Assembly: GCA_010645155.1 (NCBI GenBank) | Contig: JAAGOF010000287.1 | Span: forward strand, 386,581 to 450,580 | From: Tigriopus japonicus | Taxonomy: Eukaryota > Arthropoda > Copepoda > Harpacticoida > Harpacticidae | Reading direction: 5' to 3' | DNA: 64,000 bases | Part shown: positions 46,701 through 53,706 of the stretch, one piece after another | Numbering within the stretch: position 1 is the stretch's first letter | Layout of the letters: each line of letters opens with the position of its first letter | Translations under genes and position numbers: made by a program | The notes under the pieces: generated by a model | What the model was told of the DNA's origin: nothing | What the model saw: the letters and a program-made list of their open reading frames with translations, nothing else | The model's database searches: none

Positions 46701-49244
46701 CTGGTTTTTGGTGGAGGAGTCGCGTTTTCATTGGTTTTGGCACTCTATCTATCTTGGGGCTTTGTCGCTGTTCCGCATTCGAAGATGAGGGTCTACGCAA
46801 TTTGTCAAAGTAGGAAAATAAAAGCCATTTAAATATTTAAAAAAAAAACGCTTTTCATATTCCCTTTTGCAGATCCTGACATGGAACTTAAGCTAATGAA
46901 TCCGCCTTCACTGACGTTGTACGTGGCATTTCTTTTCGGACCTCATGTGCTCAAATTTCTGTGTTATCTATTGTGTTTCGCAAAAATTGTCAAACACGAT
47001 AATGGTTTGGGCAAGACCGTGATATCGAAGAAACGACTCAATACTCGCAACCAAGCTAATGTGATCAGTTTGGTGGGTCATTTTGGAATCGCATGCCTTG
47101 ACATTGCGTTTTGTTGTTTCTGGTTAATGCTGAATATCAGTGTGACCACAACAGATTTCGTGTTCATTCATGTGTTGAAGAATGGAGATCCGCCCATAAA
47201 TCTTCTGTGGATGACAATTTGCACCCCTCGGATTCGAAAAGAAGTGATGGCTTCAGTCTTAAAACCATTTCAAGACTTTTACCACACAAGAAGATTGCAA
47301 CCCAACAATACAAGTTGCACCTTTATGACAACCAGATAATAAAAATCAATGTGTTGTAGGGTTTCTAATCACTGAATAAAATTTCATTTCTTTTCCTTCC
47401 CAAGATAAATGTCTAACAGTCTTCAATATTCTACCTTCATGCTATCAATTTTGATAAATGTAAGCTTTTAATCCAAATTCCAAATCAATTTTCAGGTTTC
47501 ATTCAAGATGTAGCATTGTCACCGTGTTGCAAATTTTTCATTACTGCCGAAGAGACGAGTGTTCAAATTTGGAGTCTAACCAATCGAATTGTCCTTCACA
47601 AATTAAGGCACAAAGGAGTGTTCCAAATGGAAGCTCTGGATAATCATGTAATCATCGTTGCTTTGGAAGAAAGTTCAAAAGAGGATCAGTTTATATACAG
47701 GTAATTTAGCATAAATAAGCAAGGTAATCTTGATCAAGTACGGATTGTTTCAGGATCAGTTGTTTAAACCTTTTCAACGGAACAGCAACGTACAAATTTC
47801 AATGCCCAGTTCAAGATAAACTGAAGGTACTATCCATTATTTAAACGACAAGGGTATTGTTTTCACTCCTAATTTTTTGCTCATGTCTGAAAAGGTTGTT
47901 TTAACCGGAGATAAAGACATGTTGGCGATTCTTGGGTACGAAAAGACAAAGGAAAAAGACGCCATTTTCGTTCATCACTCCAGAAAAGGCTTGCTTCTTC
48001 ACAAAATTCACTTAAAGTAAGATGATGTCATCCTTGGATTTACGTCTTTGACGATACCTAATAAGAATTTTCTTATTTATTAGGTATCCTAATTTTCGCA
48101 GACCCTTGGGTTTCATTGCAAGTGGATTACATCAAGCAATTATTATTGATGCAGACAAAGGCAATCTGGTGGATATTAGGTAAATGGAATCAAAATTGTA
48201 AATTGAAGCCTTTCTCAAGAAGGACAATTTTCAGGAACAAGTCATTTCTCAGATCCTGCAAAGGTTGGACCGGCCAAGGTGTGGATCAAAATCGTTTTGG
48301 CCTTTCTGCATCAAACAGGTACTAAAAAAGATTGAAAACTTCAAGGTCATTTTTTGCAAAACTGTTCCATTACAGTGGTGGATTATCCTACATCGACCTG
48401 AAAAGCGGGAAAACAATTCATACCTTGATCGTTAAGAAACCTGAGGGGGTATTCACGGTCAAGGCTTTCTTTTCAAAGGTAAAGTTAAGAGAAGAAACGT
48501 CTCTACTTGAACTTCAATTCTCATAAATGGACCACTGACAAAGATGATTGATTGCGAAACGTCACGGTTGTCTTCAAGTTTCAGTGTTGCCATGTCCTTA
48601 TCATTTATGTTGTCAAATCATCCCTTTTAGTGTGGTGATCTAATTTTCTATTATCACTCTGAGCGGAGAACTATGAGGGTGTTCCGCAAGGAAGATGGGA
48701 AACAAGTATCCAATTACTTCATTCAAAGCGAAGTCACATCCACTGCACTCACCAATGACGGTAAAAAGTGAGTTGGCACAAATTCGTACCTGAGGGAGCA
48801 ACTAAGAACATTCCGACCTCTCGAGAAGGCGACACTGATTAACGAAAAAGAATGTCGATCCCCTGTACTTGAGAAAACTATCCTCCCTTGCAGACTAATT
48901 TTAGGAACAAAAGACGGGAGTGTGCTCATGTTGGTCATTTCCAATGTTCTCCGTGATGGTGCTAATGAATGTTTCAAATACCTCCAAAGCTTGGTCTCCC
49001 GCCAACTTCATCACACCAGTGTGACCAAAGGCAAAAATGACTGGGAACGCGACCCTATCATCCGATTTAGGTAGTCTGTCGCAATGGTAAATTTGTTAGT
49101 TCCTAATTATTTCTCAAGGATATGTTTATCTTATCCTTCAGAGCGATTGCGAAGACTGCGTTGCATATGGACCGAGTTGTGAAGAACATGCGAGCTACCC
49201 GGAAAGATCCACTTAGAAGTAACAAAACATGTCTCATTTCTTGA
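13575..49244 (+). CDS. NACHT and WD-repeat protein (NWD1/NWD2-like STAND NTPase), whole gene
   Basis: Predicted signal-transducing NTPase of about 1,770 residues: DUF4062 at the N-terminus, NACHT NTPase (P-loop GPTGSGKS near residue 398, Walker B LLDALE near 490), a helical/winged-helix region, then WD repeats. Exons: 13575-13778, 26879-27298, 27360-27516, 27578-27743, 27805-28000, 28062-28164, 28228-28455, 28517-28621, 28693-28859, 32992-33191, 33249-33355, 33427-33536, 33616-33734, 33815-33931, 39414-39609, 40382-40503, 40574-40933, 41017-41246, 41961-42188, 42261-42507, 43075-43232, 43597-43696, 45919-45987, 46045-46156, 47496-47700, 47754-47826, 47894-48015, 48084-48179, 48235-48318, 48376-48478, 48631-48767, 48894-49070, 49142-49244. 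Phases agree at all joins except 41246/41961. The domain order and length match animal NWD proteins. Three other genes lie inside its introns. Whether it is an NWD1 or NWD2 ortholog is not decided. Confidence 0.9.
13779..15371. other. Start of NWD-like intron 1, mostly featureless
   Basis: AT-rich intronic DNA. A 115-bp fold-back element sits at 14873-14987; nothing else could be supported. Confidence 0.5.
14873..14987. mobile_element. Short fold-back element
   Basis: Inverted arms tttcaaaaatacacactagg (left) and cctagtgtgtattttgaaa (right) enclose about 70 bp, and inner bases also pair (gtactaa, ttagtac). It looks like a small MITE. The target duplication is unclear. Confidence 0.6.
15372..15886 (+). 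mobile_element. Tc1/mariner element, left part (interrupted)
   Basis: The left end acggtgacgatgtgag at 15372 is preceded by TA (15370-15371) and is complementary to the right end at 22751, which is followed by TA. At 15712-15886 the translation shows the transposase N-terminal HTH (EAQRQRILNLLHAQ, KEVALIVGVS), then in another frame KRKSHSGQNKICDQ, as expected before the second helix-turn-helix. It stops at 15884, where a 6.2 kb insertion begins, and resumes at 22057. It is frameshifted and inactive. Confidence 0.8.
15885..17893 (+). mobile_element. Non-autonomous DNA transposon H1 (TIR GGGCCTATGTTACGAAAC, 3-bp CAG target)
   Basis: About 2.0 kb with inverted termini: GGGGCCTATGTTACGAAAC at 15884 and its exact complement ending at 17894. 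Flanked by CAG at 15882-15884 and 17894-17896. Repeated gtccg/cggac motifs lie inside both ends. No transposase ORF was found. A 3-bp duplication with GGGCC-type ends suggests PIF/Harbinger affinity, but this is not certain. It carries a secondary hAT MITE (16399-16575). It lies within the mariner. Confidence 0.75.
16399..16575. mobile_element. hAT-type MITE (CATAGGCGTAGGAGG), 177 bp, inside H1
   Basis: A perfect 15-bp TIR cataggcgtaggagg/cctcctacgcctatg, flanked by the exact 8-bp duplication attctttg (16391-16398 and 16576-16583). The inverted H3 copy at 18076-18090 reads the uninterrupted sequence with only one attctttg, so both filled and empty sites are present here. The interior is GC-rich (runs of g and c) and non-coding. 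Confidence 0.95.
17894..18016. repeat. Partial duplicate of the H1 right end
   Basis: 17897-17970 repeats 17755-17828 (ggtcacattcggcga, gaagtacatacaaaag, cacaccatcc) with few changes. A homopolymeric t/a stretch and ccgga-rich sequence then join the inverted copy. It is a rearrangement scar between the plus and minus copies. Confidence 0.7.
18017..18595 (-). mobile_element. H3: partial inverted copy of H1 (left portion)
   Basis: On the minus strand this starts at the terminus GGGGCCTATGTTACG (18595) and matches 15885-16640 of H1 closely, but without the 177-bp hAT MITE. It ends at 18017, where homology stops inside the ttgcttgtttccgg region. It is directly preceded by CAG (18598-18596, minus strand). 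Confidence 0.85.
18599..20270 (-). mobile_element. H2: inverted copy of H1, cut by the assembly gap
   Basis: On the minus strand, 20270 down to 18599 matches H1 from about 15945 to 17754, more diverged than H3. It lacks the last 140 bp (it ends at actcgtaaacgccc). It contains a 98-bp insertion (19646-19743) bounded by acaag on both sides, absent from H1 and H3. Its left terminus would lie in the N run. Confidence 0.85.
19646..19743. mobile_element. 98-bp insertion with 5-bp target duplication in H2
   Basis: Flanked by acaag at 19641-19645 and 19744-19748. H1 and H3 have a single acaag at the same place. It has no clear inverted termini and does not resemble any other sequence in the window. 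Confidence 0.6.
20271..21097. other. Assembly gap (827 N)
   Basis: A run of N. The flanks are the inner part of a minus-strand H copy and the middle of a plus-strand H copy, so the gap probably covers a head-to-head inverted junction of two copies. Confidence 1.
21098..22056 (+). mobile_element. H4: right half of a plus-strand H copy
   Basis: Closely similar to 16933-17893 of H1, including the taaacgccctggtcacattcg end and the terminus cgtttcgtaacataggccc, followed by CAG (22057-22059). Its left half lies in the gap. Confidence 0.88.
22057..22751 (+). mobile_element. Tc1/mariner element, right part (transposase remnant)
   Basis: Resumes with SIRILAKEHNVSRVIIRRAV (second HTH). After an internal deletion and a frameshift it reads FQQDSALSHKSKTPQKW, then PPSSPDLNPLDYWVWGAIEE, the conserved DDE/D-region tail of mariner transposases. 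A Trp-to-stop change (TGA) precedes PPSSPD. The right end cgtcaccat at 22743-22751 is followed by TA and complements the left end at 15372. Without the 6.2 kb insertion the element would be about 1.2 kb. Confidence 0.85.
22835..24137. mobile_element. hAT-type non-autonomous element (TAGGGACGGGCA), 1.3 kb
   Basis: Termini tagggacgggca and tgcccgtcccta, flanked by the exact 8-bp duplication atgataaa (22827-22834 and 24138-24145). Both ends carry arrays of aaagtgcaaataa/aaatgtc (about 22850-23090 and 24040-24085), likely transposase-binding subterminal repeats. No transposase ORF. Confidence 0.92.
24146..24810. other. Intronic DNA between two hAT elements
   Basis: No supported feature. Confidence 0.4.
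24861..25025. repeat. Tandem gtgtccaaaa array
   Basis: About nine 10-bp units (aagtgtccaa) followed by four longer units (ggtgtccaaaaatacccaga type). It lies subterminally in the hAT-type element and is mirrored in inverted form at 25873-25970. Confidence 0.95.
25275..25321. repeat. Perfect palindrome, 23-nt arms
   Basis: ttttactattaaaaaagaca plus aga, one G spacer, then the exact complement. It lies centrally in the hAT-type element. Confidence 0.9.
26280..26700 (+). repeat. Dispersed repeat R2, copy 1
   Basis: Diverged but collinear with 51847-52272: gtccggcgt, then ttttac(c/t)cgg, gacacct, gttgagccg/tttgagccg, gtcgttcaaat and the ttggttcaaaat tail. Both copies sit in the last part of an intron, shortly before an exon, in the same orientation. 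Confidence 0.65.
26879..28859 (+). CDS. NWD-like gene exons 2-9 (DUF4062, linker, NACHT)
   Basis: Exon 2 (26879-27298) completes DUF4062: VVDMRWGVRDES, CLEEIRNCQ, IGPSFIFLGGQKYGYRP. Exons 3-5 encode the linker ending HGRENELFK. Exons 6-9 are NACHT: IKTYVKGS then the P-loop GPTGSGKS (28113-28136), Walker B LMIVILLDALE across the exon 7/8 join, and the sensor-like KIILSITQ. Introns are 57-73 bp. The intron at 28001-28061 uses a GC donor (AAG|GCAAGG). The ATP-binding residues look intact, so an active NTPase is expected. Confidence 0.9.
29277..29283 (+). promoter_or_regulatory. TATA box of nested secreted-protein gene
   Basis: TATATAT, 60 bp upstream of the ATG at 29343. A TCAATT initiator-like site lies about 30 bp downstream. 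Confidence 0.5.
29343..30139 (+). CDS. Secreted Tyr/Pro-rich protein (family of three), nested in NWD-like intron
   Basis: Exons 29343-29357 (MKAFA) and 29426-30139 encode 242 residues. Signal peptide MKAFAIILLAALVQA; the mature protein begins QEPYYYKW. The N-terminal half is Tyr/Pro-rich (GYQYQY, NARPFEAPEDY, NYQYVLKPSDNFKYN, GEFDFKFTPDPEM). The C-terminal half is predicted helical with LTPEEIKAKSAGVASSVREV and FGQDFDLGGVSAGINKIGDF. It ends ...IVYTYY. Poly(A) signal AATAAA at 30162. Very similar to 61415-62203 at the DNA level. It lies in the intron between NWD-like exons 9 and 10, same strand. The domain was not recognised; an extracellular structural role is inferred from composition and signal peptide. 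Confidence 0.92.
30562..30787 (+). repeat. Dispersed repeat R1, copy 2
   Basis: Same structure as 2607-2826: a hairpin with cccttttgtggtaa arms followed by the conserved tail gtaggatttgcactgaactt ... gaagaacgtaatt. Same orientation. Confidence 0.8.
30788..31665. other. Intronic DNA, short tat(c/a) microsatellite
   Basis: No gene seen. A tatctatctatctatatcta-type microsatellite lies around 31250-31276. Confidence 0.5.
31666..32063 (-). CDS. Small secreted chitin-binding protein (CBM14, Gly/Ser-rich tail), nested and antisense
   Basis: Exons 32063-32012 and 31949-31666 encode 111 residues. Signal peptide MKHFFVILGCLSLLTFQA; one CBM14/peritrophin-A domain with six Cys (ICYHGDEGRFKPHPSDC ... 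VCDWPYNVNC); then a tail of GGSHGGS/GGSFGGS repeats ending HSTYQRY. It should bind chitin in cuticle or gut lining; the Gly/Ser tail suggests matrix association. The first exon is 52 bp with a phase-1 intron, exactly as in the chitinase at 8236, and the CBM14 modules share VCDWPYNVNCGS. It lies antisense inside the NWD-like intron. A TATA-like aatatata is at 32130-32123 on the minus strand. Confidence 0.92.
32131..32991. other. Intronic DNA, no gene seen
   Basis: Separates the nested CBM14 gene from NWD-like exon 10. Confidence 0.5.
32992..33931 (+). CDS. NWD-like gene exons 10-14 (post-NACHT helical region)
   Basis: Five exons with 57-80 bp introns continue in phase from LNNFQ: WRVVMNALHICSLPLFLYL, RRFGKRLVGHALG, ITASKLGLSESELEDILCLDD, PPILWTKIRREI and FRHASRRKYL. 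SESELEDILCLDD is typical of the winged-helix segment after NACHT in NWD-family proteins. The last codon AGG is split with exon 15 at 39414 across a 5.5 kb intron. Confidence 0.88.
34099..36726. repeat. Segment flanked by ~35-bp inverted repeats
   Basis: The left arm (34099-34140) and right arm (36691-36726) share ttggatc and gtacccctgaaagggagtac in inverted orientation with a 5-bp indel. The arm itself contains a small palindrome (gtacccctgaaagggagtac). It may be a 2.6 kb transposon; no transposase and no clear target duplication were seen. Confidence 0.55.
38031..38976. mobile_element. TIR element, TAA target (PIF/Harbinger-like?)
   Basis: 946 bp with termini aggctggtctacacgtgaaa and the complement of aggctggtctacacatgaaa, flanked by TAA (38028-38030 and 38977-38979). 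Subterminal ggcaaatatt/gtcaaatatt motifs recur at both ends. No transposase ORF. A 3-bp TAA duplication is typical of PIF/Harbinger and related groups. Confidence 0.75.
39414..41246 (+). CDS. NWD-like gene exons 15-18 (linker and first WD repeats)
   Basis: Exon 15 has RKFSELPYHLVKAGR and LCQQVLFNYQWIHSKI, a strongly conserved NWD-family stretch before the propeller. Exon 16 (40382-40503) and exon 17 (40574-40933) enter the WD region: LYSLEGHRFAIFGCSL, YVVSIS, RLISWDL. Exon 18 (41017-41246) has SSHQLIIVDVMMGNYV. It ends phase 1 at FSCNF|g, which does not match the next recognised exon. Confidence 0.88.
39610..40381. other. Intron, weak R1-like sequence
   Basis: Around 39815-39885 the text (gagcataattgctgattccg, gttgaaagttgaaaaattga) faintly resembles the tail of repeat R1, but the match is too weak to call. 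Confidence 0.3.
41247..41960. other. Intron or missing-exon region, with (CA)n microsatellite
   Basis: A (ca)9-type microsatellite lies at about 41665-41683, with a 16-t run shortly upstream. The flanking exons are out of phase with each other, so an exon may be missing or mutated here. Confidence 0.5.
41961..43696 (+). CDS. NWD-like gene exons 19-22 (WD repeats)
   Basis: Exons 41961-42188, 42261-42507, 43075-43232 and 43597-43696. WD-type motifs: IFDIQGQHM, MTLLSSQKFVSIHWSGD, IKILTTDRSVQ, TVLVITVAAGFILLFNQ, LLVAGVRRDIFIWSI, and RAHTGRILAMSL ... LVVTSSLDKTIK continuing into VWD in exon 23. The intron 42508-43074 contains a hAT-type MITE. Confidence 0.88.
42534..43031. mobile_element. hAT-like MITE (TAGGGCCCG) in an NWD-like intron
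   Basis: 498 bp from tagggcccgaaa to ttccgggccctA, flanked by gtgataat (42526-42533) and acgataat (43032-43039), a 6/8 target duplication. No ORF of note. It fills most of the 567-bp intron. Confidence 0.72.
43697..45918. other. NWD-like intron 22 (2.2 kb)
   Basis: Contains the inverted-arm element at 44615-45314. No gene seen. Confidence 0.5.
44615..45314. mobile_element. 700-bp element with ~118-bp near-identical inverted arms
   Basis: 44615-44732 is almost the exact reverse complement of 45192-45314. The arms include aggtctagaatcgaaggtct and ctctgattagagggtt with very few differences, so the element is young. Each arm, read outward, carries CCAAT (gaccaatcag) and about 80 bp later TATATAAAG. 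The exact ends are uncertain: TA, or cccc, as target duplication. No ORF was recognised between the arms. Confidence 0.8.
45919..49244 (+). CDS. NWD-like gene exons 23-33 (C-terminal WD repeats and tail)
   Basis: Eleven exons from 45919 to the stop TGA at 49242-49244, all in phase. WD-type motifs: VWDASRLLTVVPV, SLGFWNLDSGAL, DVALSPCCKFFITAEETSVQIWSL, VVLTGDKDMLAILG, GGLSYIDLKSGKTIH, CGDLIFYYHSERRTMRVF, and LILGTKDGSVLMLVI. The tail is basic (KNMRATRKDPLRSNK). Introns are 53-152 bp except 46157-47495, which contains a complete unrelated gene. Confidence 0.9.
46218..47339 (+). CDS. Seven-transmembrane receptor-like protein (divergent GPCR), nested in NWD-like intron
   Basis: Exons 46218-46575, 46639-46809 and 46873-47339 (phase-1 introns, 63 bp each) encode 331 residues. 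About seven hydrophobic segments: IPLTGLTLVGWYLWSII, LILVELVIQGFGLVNNFFLL, FCHGLIFLLAFRLCYSW, VFGGGVAFSLVLALYLSWGF, TLYVAFLFGPHVLKFLCYLL, VISLVGHFGIACLDIAFCCF and a last one before ICTPRIRKEV. YRFVYICC after TM3 sits where rhodopsin-like receptors have (D/E)RY, and the basic CTPRIRKE segment resembles a helix-8 start. The canonical NPxxY was not seen. AATAAA follows at 47375. It is wholly inside the host intron 46157-47495, same strand. Ligand unknown. Confidence 0.85.
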
Positions 49245-50596
49245 TCGAAAACCCATACCGACATCACCTTGAACGTCACATTCCGCATTCCTCAACGGAG
49301 TTGATAAAAAATGTCAGGCTATTTCCACGGTCTTTGCCAGAGTTGATTAATATGCCAAATCCAAAACCTGACATGATGCGCAGTTTGCTTCGTTTTTTTT
49401 GCAATGGATCGTTTTGCTTGCCCGACTTTTCTTTGGGAATGGCCACTGATATGCCAGATTAAAATTTGATGACTCTCGGGTCAAATATTTATGGGCATTG
49501 ACTATTGTTTTTGGCATGAATGCCGGTCACGGATTCTCGGCAAGGGAGATTCCGGTCTTATTTTAGGAATAATAGGAAATACTTGCATAGCTTCGATCAA
49601 TTATGGAGACAGTTCTCAGGTACTATTGTGCGTAACAAGCCAATCTGAACTTTGCGGGTCGACCGTGCCAAAGAGTTGCAAGAAAGCTATCTGTTACTTA
49701 TTTTTGAACTCCGGACGATGAGCTCAACAAGGAACCCGGTAGAGATTCTTTCGTTCCGTTACAAGTCGAGGTGAAGAATGTGTCGCATGTTCCGGATTGA
49801 TATCTAAGGAATTTGGATTCAGGGTTCGTTTTTTTTTATTCGAGTGCTGCGTCTTCATTTAGGATACGAAACTAATTTTCCATCTTATTGAGCACGTCGA
49901 CGACATGAAAAGGGTTTCTTTTTTCGACTAGATCTAAGTCTAGTTTTTGGTCTATTCAAACTAAAAGCTTCTGTATAATTATGGACCGGTTCCAGAATGC
50001 TCGTGGAATTCGAGCAATGTACGTGCACGGGAAAGCAGCAAACGTATTGTGGTGTCTTTGCATTTGACTTGCTTGACTTTTTACATTCTCACCCCAAACA
50101 TTGCCATGACTCAGCTCGGACATTCCTCAACACGGACTAAAATATTCCAGTCAAAAGGGAGCACATGGCAATTTTCGAGTGCTATTTTACTTCGCACTGT
50201 AAACTTGTGTCAGAATTTCATTTTCCAACATATATTTCTTTGATTCCAGCAAATGTTCTCACATTATTGGTTCTATCAACTTCTTAATTTTCCGAACCAT
50301 TTCCTAATTAATAACTTCATAAGTTCCTGAAAAGATTTCATTATGATGACTTTACAGTAAACATGCAAAGATCTTTTATGCTAGCCATATTAGCAAGTGA
50401 AAATAAAAGTTGTTTGCAACCTTTATTTACTTGCTTATTCGTTCTTATATACGCCTGTTTGGCTTTCTCTCAATGTGAAAAAAATGTCCGGTGACAAAAT
50501 GTCCTGTAACGTTGCTTCAGCTCCGTCTTTGGGTCGTTGGAACATAAAACGACCCGAAGTAAGCAAACAGGAAGGAGTCTAGATTTTGTTTCAGAC
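49245..50596. other. Intergenic (NWD-like 3' UTR and ankyrin-gene upstream)
   Basis: No coding feature supported. A 77-codon open frame at 49229-49462 has no recognisable content and probably lies in the 3' UTR. Confidence 0.45.
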
Positions 50597-52559
50597 ATGT
50601 CCGCATCGCTTAACGAGGCTGCAATGGCCGGCAACTTAGAAGAAGTGACCATGAGGTTAAACCTTGGCGAAGACGTCAATCAAAAGCTCTACCCTAGGTT
50701 CTCGACTCCACTTCATGACGCTACAATCTGCGGCAGAATTGATGTTGTCAAGCTTCTTATTGAACGGTAGGGTCTCAATGGAACATTTGGGCTCTCTTTT
50801 TAAATTGGTTTGCACATTACCTTTTTGCACACTGATCCCAATCGTGCAAAGTCTCTTTATATCATTTCTATGATTCTGAAAGTTCTTACTTTGAAACTAA
50901 CGAGATCTACTGTTTTTTTTTGTGAAACGATACTTAGACGCAATCAATTCAGTCAATGATGTAGAAATCCAAGAATTATTTTTACTTTGCTTTAACGTGA
51001 CAAATTTTTCGTATCATTGCGTAAAAAGTGGAGGAAAAGACGACATTTACTACTCACCCAAATTTACTAGAACCTCCTTGCAAAATCCATTCTATGAAAT
51101 TTCGCTTTGAGGACCATTTTGAAACGGAAAGTTATTTTTCCTTCAAAGAGCAACAATTTCAGAAGATTCAAGGTTAATGTTTAGTTGGGTGACTAATGGG
51201 AGCGAAGTATCTATAATAATTCCTCTGGAATTGCTCTTTTTCATCAAAGACATAGGTATTCACCACTTTGCAATTATCTTTGTACTGGACATTTAGAACC
51301 AGTTCAAAAAGGTTAAGAGAATTACTATTGTAGTTCATTGATATTTATGCTGGTGGTTATTTTTATGGCCTTGATCCGACTATAACTCGTTTCTTTTCTT
51401 GGTGTTTTGTTTTGATGAGTTTATCTGTCAAAAAACAAAGAAAGTAATTTCATAACATTTAATGTTATGTTTTTTATGTTTTATGTTTTTTTGGGTAAGT
51501 CCTTTATAAGCTGAATCTTTTGGCTGCTTGGTCTTGCCGGTTTAACGGTGTGATTAAGGTAAGCAACTGAACTTCCAAAGGTTCATTTACTATTGTCTAC
51601 TTTTGGATTTGGTGGAACTAAAAGCACTATGATTTCTCTTTAAAGAGTTGGCTGATCCATATTCAGTGACTATGAACACTGGACCATGCGTTACACCCTG
51701 ACACGAAAGTTGTGTCGTAGACATGCTTTGAGCCTAAAAATAACGGCAATGCGTGGACACTTTGGCGCAATCAAACCACCCGTGTGCCCCAACAAGTGCC
51801 TAGAATATTTTTGGATTAGTAATGATTTAATTTAAGGACAAATAGGTGACAAATCATTCCTGGAACAGTAATTGTCAACTTGATGTCCGGCGTTTTCTTT
51901 TTGCACGGTTCCATCTGCCTTTAAGCCGCTGTGAAAAAATAGTGAATGGTGGGAATCAAATTTTACTCGGTTTAGGAGAAAGGAGACTAGTTTTGGAACA
52001 CCTCTAACCAAAAATAACGGGAAATATTACTGTCCGTCCTAATTCAAGAGCTTATAGAATCTCAACCGTTCATCAAAATTTTAGGCAAAGGGAAGACACC
52101 TGAAAAAGTGGGGGAAAACGTTGAGCCGTCCACACTTTCCACTTTGGTCGATAGCATCCCAAATATCATTTCCGAGGAAAAAGAGACTAGTTTGGGACAG
52201 ATTGGATGTCAAGTCGTTCAAATCTATTCTTATATTTAAAAAAATACTTTGGTTCAAAATTACGACAAAACTTTCATGTCAGGGTGTACATCAAGGGAAC
52301 GATCTCGTTATAAACACGCGGCTGTCATTTCGTGATGCCTTCTTTCAGAGGCGCCGATGTCAACATCCCAGACTACAAAGGCATGACACCCTTAAAAGCA
52401 TCAAGGCGTTATGGTCAAGAGGAAATTGAGGAAATGCTTTTGGCTCGGGGAGCCAAGCTTGAAGTGGAAGTCCAAAAGCCCAAACCTTGTTCAGATGGAG
52501 TGGCACCTCCGTGGAAGAGACAGATCTCAAGGAGGGACGAAATCTCATCGGGCCAATAG
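50597..52559 (+). CDS. Small ankyrin-repeat protein
   Basis: Exons 50597-50766 and 52349-52559 encode 126 residues (an in-frame upstream ATG at 50537 would add 20). Ankyrin repeats span both exons: STPLHDATICGRIDVVKLLIE, then RGADVNIPDYKGMTPLKASRRYG (the Arg codon is split by the intron) and EEIEEMLLARGAKLE. N-terminal LNEAAMAGNLEEVTMRL is a degenerate first repeat. The C-terminus is Lys/Arg-rich (PPWKRQISRR). Likely a cytosolic or nuclear protein-binding adaptor. AATAAA at 52587. It lies downstream of and parallel to the NWD-like gene. Confidence 0.88.
51847..52272 (+). repeat. Dispersed repeat R2, copy 2
   Basis: Collinear with 26280-26700 (see there). It lies near the 3' end of the ankyrin-gene intron. 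Confidence 0.65.
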
Positions 52560-52592
52560 CTATTTGTATAATCGTTCAATGCATTGAATAAA

Positions 52593-53190
52593 GTATTTGT
52601 TTCTAAATTTTGCTTTAGGCCAAAGCAGGCTAACTGCCGTTTCGCAAATGTCTGCGCCATCACGTGTTGTACTCTAATTTGTGATTTCAATTACAATGAC
52701 ACAATTACAATTGCATTTCCAAGTAATTGTAATTAATAAAATTGAAATCTAAGTGATTGTATTCGTTATCAATTACATTTGAACAAATGTAATGGACATT
52801 TTTCAATTACAAATTACAATTTTTTTTCAGCGAAATAGAAAATTATTGGATCAAACGTTTTGCAGATTTTCCCTCGTAGTTCCAATTTTTTTATTGATGA
52901 ACACAATTCTCACAAGTTCTTGAAACTAGTCACTCATTTTGAACTCAAAATGAAGGGAGTTCCAGTTTGGTTTGACAAATTAATTTTTAAGGTACTTGTA
53001 ATTGGAATGAATTACATTTGAAAACAATACACCTGTTATTATTACCTCCATACATATCAAATTGTAGAGGTCGCTGGAATCGTGTTAGTTCAATGAAAAC
53101 TAAAATTGGCAAAAAGCTGAAAAGTGTTAATTTTAGCAAACAACCACCAACCATATCAAAAAGTGCATATACACTTCTTGCCCGTGCTAA
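52593..53190. other. Intergenic, AATTACA-rich
   Basis: 52670-53020 is full of aattaca/tgtaatt motifs like the MITE at 12494-12946 and may be a diverged relative. Its ends and target duplication could not be fixed. Confidence 0.4.
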
Positions 53191-53198
53191 ATGATCAC

Positions 53199-53698
53199 TA
53201 GGGCTCGGATAAAGTCGCTTAATGCAACTTGCTCCAAATATTGCAACTACTTTTGACCATTTAATCAAAATTAGCAACTTCTCGATTTTTTTTGCAACAA
53301 ACAGTAACTTTTGGCAATTTTTTGCCTCGATCCCTAAAATTCTGAGGGATTTTGCTCGGAATATACATTTCACACGTACTTTTTCAGGACACTTTCAAAG
53401 TAATAATGTTGTTTTTAATGTTGAATAATTTGCGCAAAAACATTACGTTCTGAAGGAAGTCAAAGTTTAAAGAAAAGACAAACTGAAGACTACAAATTTT
53501 CCCCCAGAATTGACTCAAAGATTTGGCCGAATTTGACATTTTTATTCATAAAAACGACAATATTAGGCCAGAAAATATCAACTTTTTGGCAACTTTCGTC
53601 GAACTGAGTGCAGCTTTTAACAAAAAATATTGCAACTGCAGGGCTAAAAACTGCAACTTTAGAACAATAAAACAACAAATTTCTTTTTCCGAGCCCTA
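53199..53698. mobile_element. hAT-like MITE (TAGGGCTCGGA), 500 bp
   Basis: Termini tagggctcgga and tccgagcccta, flanked by atgatcac (53191-53198) and atggtcag (53699-53706), a 6/8 target duplication. The interior carries repeated gcaact/agttgc motifs near both ends. No transposase. Confidence 0.8.
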
Positions 53699-53706
53699 AT
53701 GGTCAG

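Noticed and set aside
49229..49462. 77-codon frame after the NWD-like stop
   Set aside because: It starts inside the last exon in another frame; most likely 3' UTR.
52626..53024. Possible complete element with CAGG ends around the AATTACA-rich block
   Set aside because: Ends do not match well and no flanking duplication could be found.
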